The notes: generated from the sequence alone by a model not told the origin. 64,000 nucleotides of DNA from an uncultured Gammaproteobacteria bacterium (GCA_937139475.1 CAKZQF010000133.1:42275-106274); one strand, 5' to 3'. Numbered from the stretch's first letter, positions 1-9,607 are shown. Numbers and translations are program-made.

Positions 1-596
1 TGAGTAACCAACACAATAGTTTGCCCCTTATTGTGTAGCTCGGTGAACAAATCCATAATTTCTATCGATGTTTTAGAATCTAAATTACCTGTTGGCTCGT
101 CAGCAAAAATAATCTTTGGCTCATTCACCAACGCACGCGCTATCGCAATACGCTGGCGCTGGCCACCGGAGAGCTCAGACGGACGGTGTTCCATACGTTC
201 ACCAAGACCAACTCGTTGTAGCATCGCGATAGAGCGCGCTTTAGCGGCTTCTTTATCAACATCGCTATATCGCAAAGGCAGCATGACGTTGCGAATTGCG
301 TCAAGACGCGGTTGCAAGTGGAAGGTTTGAAAAACAAAGCCTATATCGCGGTTACGCACTTTTGCCAGTTCATCATCGCTCATGCTAGAAACCAGGTTAT
401 TATCAAGGTAGTAATTGCCCGAGGAAGGCTGGTCAAGGCAACCTAATATATTCATTAATGTTGACTTTCCTGAGCCCGATGGCCCCATTATCGCCACAAA
501 TTCATTCTCAGCAATCGTAAAGTCGAGCTGACGAATAGCGGCTACTTCGACTTCACCTGATTGGTATATTTTTTTCAGATTTTCGATTTTAATCAT
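1..596 (-). CDS. ABC transporter ATP-binding protein, MacB/LolD type (3' end cut by window edge)
   Basis: ATPase subunit of an ABC transporter of the MacB/LolD/FtsE-like class. These work at the inner membrane with a FtsX/MacB-type permease on lipoproteins, peptides or drugs. Reading the minus strand from the ATG at 596 gives 198 codons before the edge. Walker A GPSGSGKS lies at about residues 38-45, the Q-loop (VFQTF) near 88, the signature LSGGQ at 142-146 and Walker B (IIFADEP) at 162-168; the H-loop begins at the edge. The permease gene should lie outside the window. Substrate cannot be told from the ATPase. Confidence 0.9.
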   Translation of the reverse strand, partial: MIKIENLKKIYQSGEVEVAAIRQLDFTIAENEFVAIMGPSGSGKSTLMNILGCLDQPSSGNYYLDNNLVSSMSDDELAKVRNRDIGFVFQTFHLQPRLDAIRNVMLPLRYSDVDKEAAKARSIAMLQRVGLGERMEHRPSELSGGQRQRIAIARALVNEPKIIFADEPTGNLDSKTSIEIMDLFTELHNKGQTIVLVT

Positions 597-790
597 AAAG
601 ATAGTTAACCTAGATTAGAGGTTGAACCAGCAATATTAACAAAAAATTCATCTAAGTTGCGTCACATTAAATGATAATCATCAACCATTTGTAACAAATA
701 GTTTCTGGTTGTATACAAAGAACTTGCATATTATCAGTGACAATTGTGCGATAATTCTGGCGACGCTCCACCACACAACTGTATCTACTT

Positions 791-1438
791 ATGCTTTCCA
801 ATAAAATATTTGTCATCGGGTTACCACGAACCGCTACGACCAGCTTGTGTCAGGCCACGCTAGAACTTGGTTTCACAACCGCCCACACCGCCTACACAAA
901 CAATAGCTTTGATAATGCTCAGGTTATAGCCGACACTCCGATATTTTGTGATTATCCTTATTTTGATCAGCAGTACCCCAACGCAAAATTTATCTACCTT
1001 GAGCGTTCAATGGATTTATGGGTGACATCAATAAGGCAATTGTTAGAACGAATGCTTCACAATTTGCAACGACAAGATGGCGGTTCTAACCCAATGCTAC
1101 GCCATTGTTTTAATGACATATTCCACCCCTTAACAGCTAAAAACATCGCCAGCGATGATTTTCTCATTGACTGCTATCAGCGCCATCAGCAAGGCGTAAT
1201 GAATTATTTTTGTGACCGAAAATCTGACTTACTCTGTATTGACGTCAGTAAAGAAGGAAGCTTTAGTCAATTAACCCAATTTCTTGGCGTAAAACCAAGT
1301 CAAGATTCGATAAACGGATTTGGCCACATTAACAAGGGCGGAAAAATCACTGCCTGGAAACAAATCAAAAGTCCTTTGAAGATTGAATCGACTAACAAAG
1401 GAAAAATTGAGCGAGTGCTCAAAGGAAAAAAATATTGA
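791..1438 (+). CDS. Sulfotransferase-like protein
   Basis: 215 aa. The N-terminus has the fold start of PAPS-dependent sulfotransferases: a hydrophobic strand followed by GLPRTATTSL (residues 10-19), which matches the 5'-phosphosulfate loop of the Sulfotransfer families. A second conserved stretch, KFIYLERSMDLWVTS, resembles the 3'-phosphate-binding strand and helix. Family members move sulfate from PAPS to a carbohydrate, lipid or small molecule; the acceptor is unknown here. The gene stands alone between the divergent ABC ATPase and miaE. The last 15 residues are Lys-rich and probably disordered. Family assignment is by motif only. Confidence 0.7.
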   Translation: MLSNKIFVIGLPRTATTSLCQATLELGFTTAHTAYTNNSFDNAQVIADTPIFCDYPYFDQQYPNAKFIYLERSMDLWVTSIRQLLERMLHNLQRQDGGSNPMLRHCFNDIFHPLTAKNIASDDFLIDCYQRHQQGVMNYFCDRKSDLLCIDVSKEGSFSQLTQFLGVKPSQDSINGFGHINKGGKITAWKQIKSPLKIESTNKGKIERVLKGKKY

Positions 1439-1513
1439 TCTAAAGGGCTTTTCGTCAGCGCCATGCTTAGGTAAAATCCGGCGTTTATTTTATCCGGTTG
1501 TAATGGGAAACCA

Positions 1514-2086
1514 ATGTTTGAATTAAAATTTAATACGCCAAGTGCTTGGACTGATGCCGTCATGGAAAAATTTGACTTTTTCTTGCAAGATCACGCAGCA
1601 GCTGAGAAAAAAGCAGCAAGCATGGCGATTTCAATGCTTTCTCACTATCAAGACAAGTCTAAATTGGTGCGCGCAATGACAGATCTTGCTATCGAAGAAC
1701 TCATTCATTTCAAACAAGTACTTAAGCTACTGACAGCCCGTGATATTACTACGGCAAATGACTATAAAGATCTCTACATCAAAGAGCTACGCGCCCTGTT
1801 TCGTCACGAGCGTCAGCATGTATTAATGGATAGATTAATCATCGCTGGCATTATCGAAGCGCGCGGGTATGAACGTTTCTCGATGGTTGCAGAAGCGTTA
1901 CCAAAAGGCAAAGACAAAGATTTATACGACACCATTGCTAAGTCTGAAGCAAAGCATAAAGATTTGTTTATCGAACTCGCTTACGAATATTGTGACAAAG
2001 ATGAAGTAAATGCTCGCCTTGAAGAATTACTTATTGCTGAAGCGGCAATTTGTGAAAAATTACCCTTCACCGGCGCACTGCACTAA
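1514..2086 (+). CDS. miaE: tRNA-(ms2io6A)37 hydroxylase MiaE
   Basis: 190 aa, the normal size for MiaE, a ferritin-like diiron monooxygenase that hydroxylates the isopentenyl group of 2-methylthio-N6-isopentenyladenosine at position 37 of tRNAs reading UNN codons. The carboxylate/histidine pattern expected for two irons is visible: E31, the EELIHF block at 61-66, E115 in an EARGYERF block, and an ExxH (EAKH, 145-148). It acts in the cytoplasm after MiaA and MiaB, which are not in this window. Followed 20 bases later by a clear intrinsic terminator, so it is probably transcribed alone. Confidence 0.9.
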   Translation: MFELKFNTPSAWTDAVMEKFDFFLQDHAAAEKKAASMAISMLSHYQDKSKLVRAMTDLAIEELIHFKQVLKLLTARDITTANDYKDLYIKELRALFRHERQHVLMDRLIIAGIIEARGYERFSMVAEALPKGKDKDLYDTIAKSEAKHKDLFIELAYEYCDKDEVNARLEELLIAEAAICEKLPFTGALH

Positions 2087-2106
2087 TTACCCTAAAAGCG
2101 TTAGTT

Positions 2107-2138
2107 AAGGCTCACAAGTGATTGTGGGCCTTTTTTTT
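2107..2138 (+). terminator. Rho-independent terminator after miaE
   Basis: AAGGCtCACAA, loop GTGA, TTGTGgGCCTT followed by a run of T. The stem is about 10-11 pairs with one bulge-like position, and the T tract ends at 2138. It lies 20 bases after the miaE stop codon. Confidence 0.9.
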
Positions 2139-2275
2139 GCCTACTCTTTATTTGGCTTTATTTGGCGTTATTTGATGACATTTATTGCATTAGTAAATTT
2201 AATCATTCAATAATGCTCAACGTTCACTAACCTCCCACTTCATATTAGAAGCAAGAAACTACCAAAGGATTTCAT

Positions 2276-2629
2276 ATGATCAGAAACTTTCTCACTTGCG
2301 ATGGCCAGACATACGCAAATAGTCATGGCGGAGTTGGCGAAATAACCGTGCAAAAAGTATTTCGGCGCACTGACTTTCAAGGAGCATGGGATTTTGTCTT
2401 AAGAGTGATCATGCCACCAAATTCATCAATGGGCGTTCATCAGCATGCCCGGGACGAAGAAATGTACATCATTCTAAAGGGCAAAGGACTGATGACCATC
2501 GAAGGTGAAGCTAAACGAGTTGGCGTCGGCGATATGATCCTAAACAAGCCAGAGGGTACACACGGTCTACTCAATGATAGTGATGAGGATATTGAACTGC
2601 TAATAATTCAAGCGAGTAACAAGACCTAA
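2276..2629 (+). CDS. Cupin-domain protein
   Basis: 117 aa single-domain cupin. Motif 1 is visible as HQHARDEEMYIILKGKG: H55, H57 and E61 or E62 are the likely metal ligands. Motif 2 is around residue 96 (GTHGLLN), giving the last histidine. Cupins of this size act as small metal-dependent enzymes, isomerases or sensors; the sequence does not show the substrate. An AAAGGA ribosome binding site sits about 6 bases before the ATG. It stands alone, with an AT-rich 113-base gap upstream of the next gene. Confidence 0.8.
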   Translation: MIRNFLTCDGQTYANSHGGVGEITVQKVFRRTDFQGAWDFVLRVIMPPNSSMGVHQHARDEEMYIILKGKGLMTIEGEAKRVGVGDMILNKPEGTHGLLNDSDEDIELLIIQASNKT

Positions 2630-2747
2630 TCCCATTGAAGTATATAATTCTTTGATTTTATAGTTTATTTAATCTAGATTAACACCCCTCATTAATAGGG
2701 GGTAACCTACACTCTTATTTTATCATCAAATAAATAGGCAATTGAAC

Positions 2748-3281
2748 ATGGCAAATATCGTATTTATCGCTACCAGCTTAGATGGCTATATTGCCGATCA
2801 AAACAACAACGTTGATTGGTTACATTCAGTAGATAACCCAGAGCAATGTGATATGGGTTTTGCTTGCCATTTTGAGCGTATTGACGCATTAGTGATGGGC
2901 AGAAACACACTAGAATTGGTGCTAAGTTTTGATATGGATTGGCCCTACTCCAAGCCTGTATACGTACTGACGAACACCATGACTGAAGTGCCAAATGGCT
3001 ATGAAGGCAAAATATTCTTAGTAAACGGGCCACTGACAAACATCGTCAAAAACTTAAACCGTCAAGGTTATAAAAATCTATATATCGATGGCGGGATCAC
3101 CATTCAAAGTTTCCTTAAAGAAGACCTGATAGATGAAATGATAATTACCACTATTCCGATCATGTTAGGGGGAGGCATCCCTTTATTTGGGGAGTTGGAT
3201 AAACCACTTAACTTTAAATGTATTGACTCCAAACGGTTTGTCGATGCAGTAAGCCAAAACCATTTTGTGCGGGTTCGTTAA
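2748..3281 (+). CDS. Dihydrofolate reductase/RibD C-terminal family protein
   Basis: 177 aa protein of the RibD C-terminal (DHFR-like) family. The start IVFIATSLDGYIA, the NVDWL block, the VMGRNTLELV block and the LYIDGGITIQSFL block are the usual nucleotide-binding landmarks of YwjB/YyaP-type reductases. These bind NADPH; the in vivo substrate of most stand-alone members is unknown. The ATG at 2748 is preferred over a TTG two codons upstream because AGG at 2736-2738 is 9 bases from the ATG but only 3 from the TTG. The next small gene follows after 21 bases, so the two may be cotranscribed. Confidence 0.85.
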   Translation: MANIVFIATSLDGYIADQNNNVDWLHSVDNPEQCDMGFACHFERIDALVMGRNTLELVLSFDMDWPYSKPVYVLTNTMTEVPNGYEGKIFLVNGPLTNIVKNLNRQGYKNLYIDGGITIQSFLKEDLIDEMIITTIPIMLGGGIPLFGELDKPLNFKCIDSKRFVDAVSQNHFVRVR

Positions 3282-3302
3282 GTTTAATTAGGAGTTGGAT
3301 TT

Positions 3303-3521
3303 ATGAGACAACAATTAAGATCAAAAATTATCGAGGTGTGCGACAAAAAGATAGCGAACAAAGGGGATAATGTTGGCCTTTCATTTTATGCCTTTTTTGC
3401 CAACAAGAATGATAACCCCGAGTTACTAATGGAAGCAGCAACGTGGTGGATTAAAACTCACCAATTAGACCATTTCGTTAAGGCTCAAAAAATAAAACAA
3501 ATGATCGTGGATGGGTTATAG
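3303..3521 (+). CDS. Small conserved protein, DUF6500-like
   Basis: 72 aa, charged, no signal peptide or membrane segment. The central sequence GDNVGLSFYAFFANKND and the later WWIKTHQLDHF resemble, from memory, a small uncharacterised family (DUF6500). A strong AGGAG (3291-3295) precedes the ATG at 3303, which supports real translation. It lies 21 bases after the RibD-like reductase in the same direction. Function unknown. Confidence 0.75.
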   Translation: MRQQLRSKIIEVCDKKIANKGDNVGLSFYAFFANKNDNPELLMEAATWWIKTHQLDHFVKAQKIKQMIVDGL

Positions 3522-3667
3522 CGAAACCTAACAAGCAGTCGAATTAAGCTTAATCCAACTCGGTCATGTTAGCCATTATCCATGAACTTAAACATAAGCT
3601 TATGTATTTATACAGTATAAATGTGACATTTCTTGCATTTTAAAGCAAACTGATTACACTCTGTCAT

Positions 3668-4543
3668 ATGAATAAAAGACAAAATAACAGCGTGAATAAG
3701 CACCTGTATAAACAATCGAGCCAGTTATGGTTCACCCTCACCCTCCTTTTGGCCACCCTTTGCTCATTTACTGTAAATGCAAAGCATTTTATCACTGATG
3801 ATGGGGCCAGCATTAGTTATGAAGTAAGCGGAAAAGGAAGCCCCATCGTGCTATTACACAGTGGCATGATGTCCCGTGAAGATATGCGCGAACAAATAAC
3901 TCACTTTTCCAAACGATATCAAGTGATAGCCCTTGATTCACGGGCCCAGGGCAGAAGCTCTAACACAAACACCCCGATAAGCTATCAACGCATGGCGGCG
4001 GACGTGATTGGGTTGCTAGACTCGCTAAAAATAGAACAAGCGCATATCATCGGTCAAAGTGACGGGGGAATCACGGCGCTTTATCTCGCACGCTACTACC
4101 CCAACTACGTGAATAAACTAATCACCCTAGGGGCTGTTTACCATTACAATGCATACCCCAAACAACAATTAAGCTTTCTAGCAAACTTTACCTTTGATGC
4201 CACAAACCAACAACATACGGACCCTGCGCAATTCCCGGGCATGATGATTGATAGTTACAAAATGTCGTATTCAAGTGTAGATGGTTTTGGCGCCCGTCTT
4301 GCACCAATGCTGGCAATGTGGACAACATCGCCAACCTTTACCACCTCTGATTTAGCAAAAATTACACAACCAGCTTTGGTTATCAACGGCGACCGATATG
4401 ATGTACCGCTTAAGCACGTCTTAGCTTTCTATCATGGCCTGCCTAATGCACAATTATTCATTATGCCAAATGGCGACCACTTTCTTCACCGCTCCGACCC
4501 TCAATTGCTGCACACAATCATAGAACGATTTCTGGCTAAGTAG
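3668..4543 (+). CDS. Exported alpha/beta hydrolase
   Basis: 291 aa. A basic N-terminus and a hydrophobic stretch at about 22-38 ending near VNAKH indicate a Sec signal peptide, so the enzyme is likely periplasmic. The alpha/beta hydrolase core is complete: oxyanion HSGMMS after IVLLH, nucleophile elbow GQSDGG, an acid in NGDRYD, and the final histidine in GDHFLH near residue 275. Esterase or lipase-like activity is likely; the substrate is unknown. It is convergent with the VF530-like gene. Confidence 0.85.
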   Translation: MNKRQNNSVNKHLYKQSSQLWFTLTLLLATLCSFTVNAKHFITDDGASISYEVSGKGSPIVLLHSGMMSREDMREQITHFSKRYQVIALDSRAQGRSSNTNTPISYQRMAADVIGLLDSLKIEQAHIIGQSDGGITALYLARYYPNYVNKLITLGAVYHYNAYPKQQLSFLANFTFDATNQQHTDPAQFPGMMIDSYKMSYSSVDGFGARLAPMLAMWTTSPTFTTSDLAKITQPALVINGDRYDVPLKHVLAFYHGLPNAQLFIMPNGDHFLHRSDPQLLHTIIERFLAK

Positions 4544-4765
4544 GGCTAAGTCACATCCATAAGCCAGCATATAATAATTTAACTCTATCGCATCGAAATG
4601 AACTTTAGGTCGTTTAGGTCGCTGCCAATAAAAATGTCTGACGGTAAGGAAGTTAAGGAGTGGAGCCTTTGAAATAGAAGAAAACTTCAGATGAAAAGCA
4701 TCCAAAGCGGCTAATACATTAGGCAATGCTGAGTTACCCGATAACGAGAATCGGGTGTCTTGCAT

Positions 4766-5164
4766 TTATTTCTTCTTAATCGAAGGCCAGACAAATTTTT
4801 CAGTACTTGGTTTGGCTTGATGGCTCGGTGAATTACGATTCCCCTGATAAGGCTTCTTCGTTACTTTCTTTGGATCATGATTAAACACTTTTTCAGTACG
4901 GCGCTCATCACTATTACTACCGTGTTTTTTAGCCGCTAATTTGTCGCCGAGGATGGCGTAAATATAGAGTTGTTCTACTTTCTCTCTTGCCCACGGGGTT
5001 TTACGCAAAAACTTCAAACTCGATTTAATGCTGGGATCATTGTAGAAACAGCGGATCTCAACTTTTTTGCTAAGCGCTGGCCAGTCATACTTATCAACAA
5101 GAGCAATCAATATGTCTTGAAGTTTTAAACCGTGTAATGGGTTTTTAGGTTGTTCTTGGCTCAT
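4766..5164 (-). CDS. VF530-like (DUF2132) protein
   Basis: 132 aa. The first 70 residues ([49 protein letters not shown]) match the VF530/DUF2132 family, a small helical protein described as DNA-binding on structural grounds. The remaining 60 residues are Lys/Arg/Ser-rich and probably disordered, ending in KKK; such a basic tail would fit nucleic-acid contact. Family members are typically about 70-80 aa, so the tail is extra. It stands alone on the minus strand. Biological role unknown. Confidence 0.8.
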   Translation of the reverse strand: MSQEQPKNPLHGLKLQDILIALVDKYDWPALSKKVEIRCFYNDPSIKSSLKFLRKTPWAREKVEQLYIYAILGDKLAAKKHGSNSDERRTEKVFNHDPKKVTKKPYQGNRNSPSHQAKPSTEKFVWPSIKKK

Positions 5165-5227
5165 GGATAGCCCTTAAAAGTAACGATTGTCGGCAGTTTA
5201 ACAAATCCGCGGAGATGTTGAAACGCC

Positions 5228-5695
5228 CTAGCCTCGTTTGTGTGAAGTTATAAAGGCTGTGCAATCACCACTGAACATATTATCTATCAGGTAATGGATT
5301 TTCCATCGTCCATCATTTTGGATCAATTGAAAACTGTTCACGCCACAGTGGCTAAGTTTGCCATCAACGTAAAATACATAAGGTGTCCAAACTGAAGCGA
5401 GGTTACCGGAGCGATGAGATTTTATTGCCAGCAATTGCTCATCCAATATTTTAGTTGAGTTGGAAATGGCGCTGGCAAACCGTTCAATATCATTAGTCGT
5501 AACGGTGCCATCACTCTTTGCGCGTTGTAGTACAGCACTTGGCGTAAACTGCGCTTTTAATACTTCGCCCTGATGAGCACGCATCGCATCAAATAACGCG
5601 GTAATGGGCTTGGTTAGCGGTTCTTGAGCATGGGTTAATCCACTGATTAAAGCTAACGAAAACACAAAACCAACTGATTTCACTTTGTTCATCAT
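5228..5695 (-). CDS. Exported NTF2-like protein
   Basis: 155 aa. Residues 1-23 form a signal peptide with a likely cleavage after THA-Q. The rest has the SnoaL/NTF2-like look of short conserved strands: a first helix with FDAMRAHQGE, then VWTPYVFYVDGKLSHCGVNSFQLIQNDGRWKI, which is the typical 'W.P...Y..G...H.G...F.L....G.WKI' pattern of DUF4440-type proteins. No catalytic motif stands out. It lies 136 bases from the CocE-like hydrolase gene on the same strand. Confidence 0.75.
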   Translation of the reverse strand: MMNKVKSVGFVFSLALISGLTHAQEPLTKPITALFDAMRAHQGEVLKAQFTPSAVLQRAKSDGTVTTNDIERFASAISNSTKILDEQLLAIKSHRSGNLASVWTPYVFYVDGKLSHCGVNSFQLIQNDGRWKIHYLIDNMFSGDCTAFITSHKRG

Positions 5696-5831
5696 AGCGC
5701 TTTTATCCTAATATACTTAAATAAACCGATGAAAAATCAGCGATGAATTGTTAATACTTGCCGCAGAGATTACGGAGTACCTAATTACATCTCAACGCTG
5801 ATTTTAATTTCAAAACCGCAGACACATTTAT

Positions 5832-7709
5832 CTACTTAATGAAATTAAACTTAATTGAACTTGGGTATTGCTTACCATGATAAATCTTATGTGTTGCCTT
5901 AACGAAATCCTGTTCTTTGGCGTTAAAGATATTATCAACATATTTTTGTGGATTACGGTCAATAAACGGGAACATGCTACTTTGAATTTGGATTTGTAGC
6001 TTGTGTCCACGCTTTATCGTATGCAGTACATCATAGAGTTCAAAGTTAACCGCTGTTGGCTGATTTGAAACAAAAGGTTTAGGCTCACTCATGCTATCTC
6101 TGAAACGACCACGCATGATACCCCAGCGCACCAACTCGTGACGATTACCAGTTTTCTTGTCCACTTTGTCACTGTTCTCGTCAATTGCCGGGAATACATC
6201 CACCAGCTTAACGACTACATCAGCAGCGCTTTGTGAGGTTGAAAACCATAAGTTTAAGTCGATTGCACCAGCAATAGTCATGTCTTCTTCCATCACCGGG
6301 GTTTCAAAGGTTAAAACATCTGGACGACGGGCACTAAAGCGCTGGTCTTCCACCATGTATGGCTTATCCCACCCTCGGCTAATATTGGCAGAATGTGGCA
6401 CTGGCTTAGCCGGGTCGCTAACGTAATCACTAAAACCGTGACCGTCTTGGACTCGCTCGTTTAGGGTTTGCTTGGCACCCAGATAGTAGCTTTTTTCGCT
6501 TGCTTTCTTTGGTGGCCAGCTTTCAAATTTTCGCCAACGGTTGCTGCCCGTTTCAAACATTGTTGCACTAGCAAGTTTTGGATCCTTTGCCCCTTTAAGA
6601 TGATGATTGAAAAATGGCAGCAATACATTTTTTTGGAACCATTTACTGGTATCAAAGCCAAAATCTGCTTCGCCTAGTGACCCACCTTTGCCACGATTCC
6701 ATTGACCGTGATACCACGGTCCCATGATCATTTTAATATGCTCTTTCTTGTTGCTTTTTGACATCGCTTGATAAGTCGACAACGGCCCATACAAATCCTC
6801 TGTGTCATACCAGCCACCCACAACAAGTGTTGCAGGTTTTACCTTATTTAGATGCGGCAGCACATTACGAGATTGCCAATAATCATCATAGTTAGGATGC
6901 TCAGTCAGCTCATTCCAAAATGGACGCTCGCCTTTAAAGTAATCTTTATTAACGTTAGACAATGGACCAAGCTTTAAAAAGAAATCATAACCATCAGGGG
7001 TTACTTTTTTCATCCCTTTAGGCCAGTGTGCCTGTGGTTTGTCCAACTGTTTATCAAAGGTATCAAAGAACAAAAATGCCATCGGGACCACAAAAGCACC
7101 ATTACGATGGAAGTCATCAAAGAACCAATCAGCAATAGGCGCCTGAGGCGATAGTGCTTTTAGCGCTTTGTGGCTGTTTATGCCTGCTACAGAAGTGTAA
7201 TAACCAGGATAGGATGTGCCCCACATCCCGACTTTTCCGTTGTTGTTTGCTATATTATTCACTAACCAATCGATGGTGTCGTAAGTGTCTGTGGCATCAT
7301 CAACAGCACCTTTACCACGTTTATGCGCGTCTTGCGGGCGCATATTGACGTATTTACCTTGGGATAAGAACTTGCCGCGGACATCCTGAAATACAAAGAT
7401 AAAGCCTTCTTTTTCAAACTGTGCATCAGGACCTAAGCGCGTTTTATATTGATCGCTACCATAAGGTGCAACACGATAAGGTGTGCGCTGCATCATCATC
7501 GGGTAGGTCTTAGACGTATCATTGGGGCTATAAACAGCAGTAAATAACTCAGTGCCATCACGCATCGGGATTTTATATTCAAACTTGGTGTAATTTGCAC
7601 GAATATAGTCAGCTCGGGCATTACTCTTCTTTTCAAAAGCATGGCCAGCAAAACTCATACCAATAAGGCAGATCACTAATAGAGACTGGCCAAGGTGCTT
7701 GAATGACAT
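5832..7709 (-). CDS. Exported CocE/NonD-family hydrolase (peptidase S15-like)
   Basis: 625 aa with a signal peptide (cleavage probably after GHA near residue 24). The first 390 residues are the X-Pro dipeptidyl-peptidase S15/CocE alpha/beta hydrolase domain: nucleophile in GTSYPG, acid likely in GGWYDTED, histidine in GPWYHGQ. The last 230 residues are the family's C-terminal jelly-roll (PepX_C), seen in the DVVVKLVDVFP and GHKLQIQIQSSMFPF strands. Members cleave N-terminal acyl groups, X-Pro peptides or esters. Location is periplasmic or secreted; the natural substrate is open. Confidence 0.9.
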   Translation of the reverse strand: MSFKHLGQSLLVICLIGMSFAGHAFEKKSNARADYIRANYTKFEYKIPMRDGTELFTAVYSPNDTSKTYPMMMQRTPYRVAPYGSDQYKTRLGPDAQFEKEGFIFVFQDVRGKFLSQGKYVNMRPQDAHKRGKGAVDDATDTYDTIDWLVNNIANNNGKVGMWGTSYPGYYTSVAGINSHKALKALSPQAPIADWFFDDFHRNGAFVVPMAFLFFDTFDKQLDKPQAHWPKGMKKVTPDGYDFFLKLGPLSNVNKDYFKGERPFWNELTEHPNYDDYWQSRNVLPHLNKVKPATLVVGGWYDTEDLYGPLSTYQAMSKSNKKEHIKMIMGPWYHGQWNRGKGGSLGEADFGFDTSKWFQKNVLLPFFNHHLKGAKDPKLASATMFETGSNRWRKFESWPPKKASEKSYYLGAKQTLNERVQDGHGFSDYVSDPAKPVPHSANISRGWDKPYMVEDQRFSARRPDVLTFETPVMEEDMTIAGAIDLNLWFSTSQSAADVVVKLVDVFPAIDENSDKVDKKTGNRHELVRWGIMRGRFRDSMSEPKPFVSNQPTAVNFELYDVLHTIKRGHKLQIQIQSSMFPFIDRNPQKYVDNIFNAKEQDFVKATHKIYHGKQYPSSIKFNFIK

Positions 7710-7878
7710 CTCACTTTCCTTTCATTGTAATTATTTTGCGCACATAGTATCTCAACTGAACAAATAACCCTATGCTCAAACATATTTAGTTACAAAGATT
7801 TAACCATTAAAAATATCGCTTGTAACTTGCGCCCAGCCCTTTATCATCGTGCGCAAGGTATTAAAACAAGCAAACACT

Positions 7879-8655
7879 ATGAGCAAAAAACACTACGTAA
7901 TATGGAAAGGCGCCCAAACCGGCGTTTTTGATAACTGGGCACAAACCAAGTCGCTTATCGATGGGCGCAGTGATGCCCAGTACATGGGATTTGAGTCTAA
8001 AGAACTTGCAGATGCAGCCTTTGCCGATACTTACACCCGTGCCTTAATGAAGCGTTCAATGGAAAAAGGCGGCAAGGCTAGTGCGCCCAAGTCAGCCAAG
8101 CCAAAGGTTAGCACCAACAGCCGCACGGTCACGGTTAGCGACATTAATATTTATTGCGACGGTGCTTGCTCACCTAATCCAGGCAAAGCGGGTACGGGTA
8201 TTGCGATATATGAAAAAGAACGAGCGACAACACTGCTGTATGGTTTATATGAAGCAAACGGCACGAATAACTCAGCCGAACTTTATGGCATGCTGGAAGC
8301 CTTTAAACTGGCGATACCTTATATAAAACAAGGCAAATCAGTACAAATACTCTCAGATTCCAAATACTCGATCGACTGTTTAACTAAGTGGGCAACGGGC
8401 TGGAAAAATAAAGGCTGGACCCGCGGCAAAAACGAAGAGATTAAAAACCTTAACATTATTCAACCGGCCTATGAGCTTTATCAACAGATAAAAAACCATA
8501 TTACGGTTAGCCATGTTAAAGGCCACGCCAACATTGAAGGGAACGAGCTAGCCGACCGCATGGCGGTACTGGCGCGCACCAACAAAGAAACCCAATTAGT
8601 GGTTTATCCCCATGTCATCGATATCAAAGCTATTTTGGCGATGGAATCAGGCTAA
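7879..8655 (+). CDS. Ribonuclease HI with N-terminal RNA/DNA hybrid-binding domain
   Basis: 258 aa from the ATG at 7879 (a GTG ten codons upstream is possible; neither has a good ribosome binding site). Residues about 4-45 (KKHYVIWKGAQTGVFDNW) are the caulimovirus viroplasmin/hybrid-binding domain of eukaryote-type RNase H1. The catalytic domain follows: D in IYCDGACSPNPG, E in NNSAELYGM, D in ILSDSKYS, and the H and D of VKGHANIEGNELADRMA. It degrades RNA in RNA-DNA hybrids. Its 3' end overlaps the convergent TrmK-like gene by 4 bases. The canonical shorter rnhA would be elsewhere. Confidence 0.9.
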   Translation: MSKKHYVIWKGAQTGVFDNWAQTKSLIDGRSDAQYMGFESKELADAAFADTYTRALMKRSMEKGGKASAPKSAKPKVSTNSRTVTVSDINIYCDGACSPNPGKAGTGIAIYEKERATTLLYGLYEANGTNNSAELYGMLEAFKLAIPYIKQGKSVQILSDSKYSIDCLTKWATGWKNKGWTRGKNEEIKNLNIIQPAYELYQQIKNHITVSHVKGHANIEGNELADRMAVLARTNKETQLVVYPHVIDIKAILAMESG

Positions 8656-9410
8656 GAGAGTTTGGCCAACAACTGTTGATAGCTTGCAATGGCGCTATCA
8701 ACATTGTTGGCAGGATTATTTGCCATCCGTTTAAAGTGCGCCAACACTATTTGAAGGTGCTGTACATGCCATTGATTTGGGTTGTGCCACATTTTGGAGC
8801 CGACCCCTTCTATCGCCTCTCCCTCGCCTGTGGTGAGATGAATAATTTCATAAAACAACTTATCGTCTTTAATTAACTGCTCATCGATTAGTCTTAATCC
8901 ACGCCTGGCCAATTGACTTCGCAAAACATACTGTTGGCGCAATGGGCACAGAATAAATTCAAGTGGCTTGTCAGGGTGATCAGTTAGGAGCTGTTCAACG
9001 ATTTGTAAGGTTAAATCACCGCCCACACCAGCAATCACAATAAGGTGCTTGTCATCTTGATTAAACTTATCTAACGGCAGCTTAGCAACATCCTGACAAT
9101 ATATGTGAAATTGGCTTTGGGTTGCATTTACCCCAGCAAGCACGGTTTCTAACTGTTTAATGATATTGGGCACAATATCGACAAAATGAATATGTGGCGC
9201 CGCACCACGCTCTAAAAGCTGACGACCTAAATAACCATGGTCACAGCAACAATCCCACACATGATGAAAATGTTCGCCAACCGCATTATCAATTGCGCTT
9301 AGGCGTTTACTCAAAGAATATGTCTTAGTCGTGTTGTTTGCGTGCGTGTCCAAGCTCAATCTCTCAAAAAAAGGAATAACGCGCATATTATGACGCAAAG
9401 GGCTTAGCAT
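8652..9410 (-). CDS. TrmK-like SAM-dependent tRNA methyltransferase
   Basis: 252 aa (an internal ATG at 9386 could be the true start). The body matches the DUF633/TrmK family: LSKRLSAI near the start, motif I WDCCCDHGYLG, acidic residue VDIVPN, and the later LIVIAGVGGDLT and FILCPLRQ blocks. Gram-positive TrmK makes m1A22 in tRNA; the target of gammaproteobacterial homologues is not established. Convergent with the RNase H gene. A nested palindromic repeat lies just upstream. Confidence 0.8.
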   Translation of the reverse strand: MLSPLRHNMRVIPFFERLSLDTHANNTTKTYSLSKRLSAIDNAVGEHFHHVWDCCCDHGYLGRQLLERGAAPHIHFVDIVPNIIKQLETVLAGVNATQSQFHIYCQDVAKLPLDKFNQDDKHLIVIAGVGGDLTLQIVEQLLTDHPDKPLEFILCPLRQQYVLRSQLARRGLRLIDEQLIKDDKLFYEIIHLTTGEGEAIEGVGSKMWHNPNQWHVQHLQIVLAHFKRMANNPANNVDSAIASYQQLLAKLS

Positions 9411-9431
9411 AAAAACAAATAACCGAAACTT

Positions 9432-9490
9432 ATACCAATCCGATTAAGTAGCTTCCCACTCAGTGGGAACAAACTTAGTCAGATTGGTAT
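9432..9490. repeat. Nested palindromic dispersed repeat, copy 1
   Basis: Outer arms ATACCAATCCGATTAAGT and ACTTAGTCAGATTGGTAT are complementary at 16 of 18 positions. Inside is a perfect hairpin TTCCCACTcAGTGGGAA. The whole is 59 bases between the TrmK-like gene and the FAD oxidoreductase gene. Related ends occur at 15723-15883 and 38800-38830. Confidence 0.85.
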
Positions 9491-9607
9491 TATAGTCAGC
9501 TTGGTTAGTTTTCAGTCGCTTAGAGGTAAAGATTTTGTTGCCCAGTAAAGTGTTGCGGCGTAAAATTGTCTCTATTTTCAGCCTTCATTGAAACATTAGA
9601 CCAAATC

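Noticed and set aside
4454..4765. 103-codon minus-strand frame starting directly after the VF530-like gene's stop
   Set aside because: Its 3' third is antisense to the hydrolase end, no recognisable domain, and no ribosome site beyond the stop codon overlap. It may be noise; a homologue search would decide.
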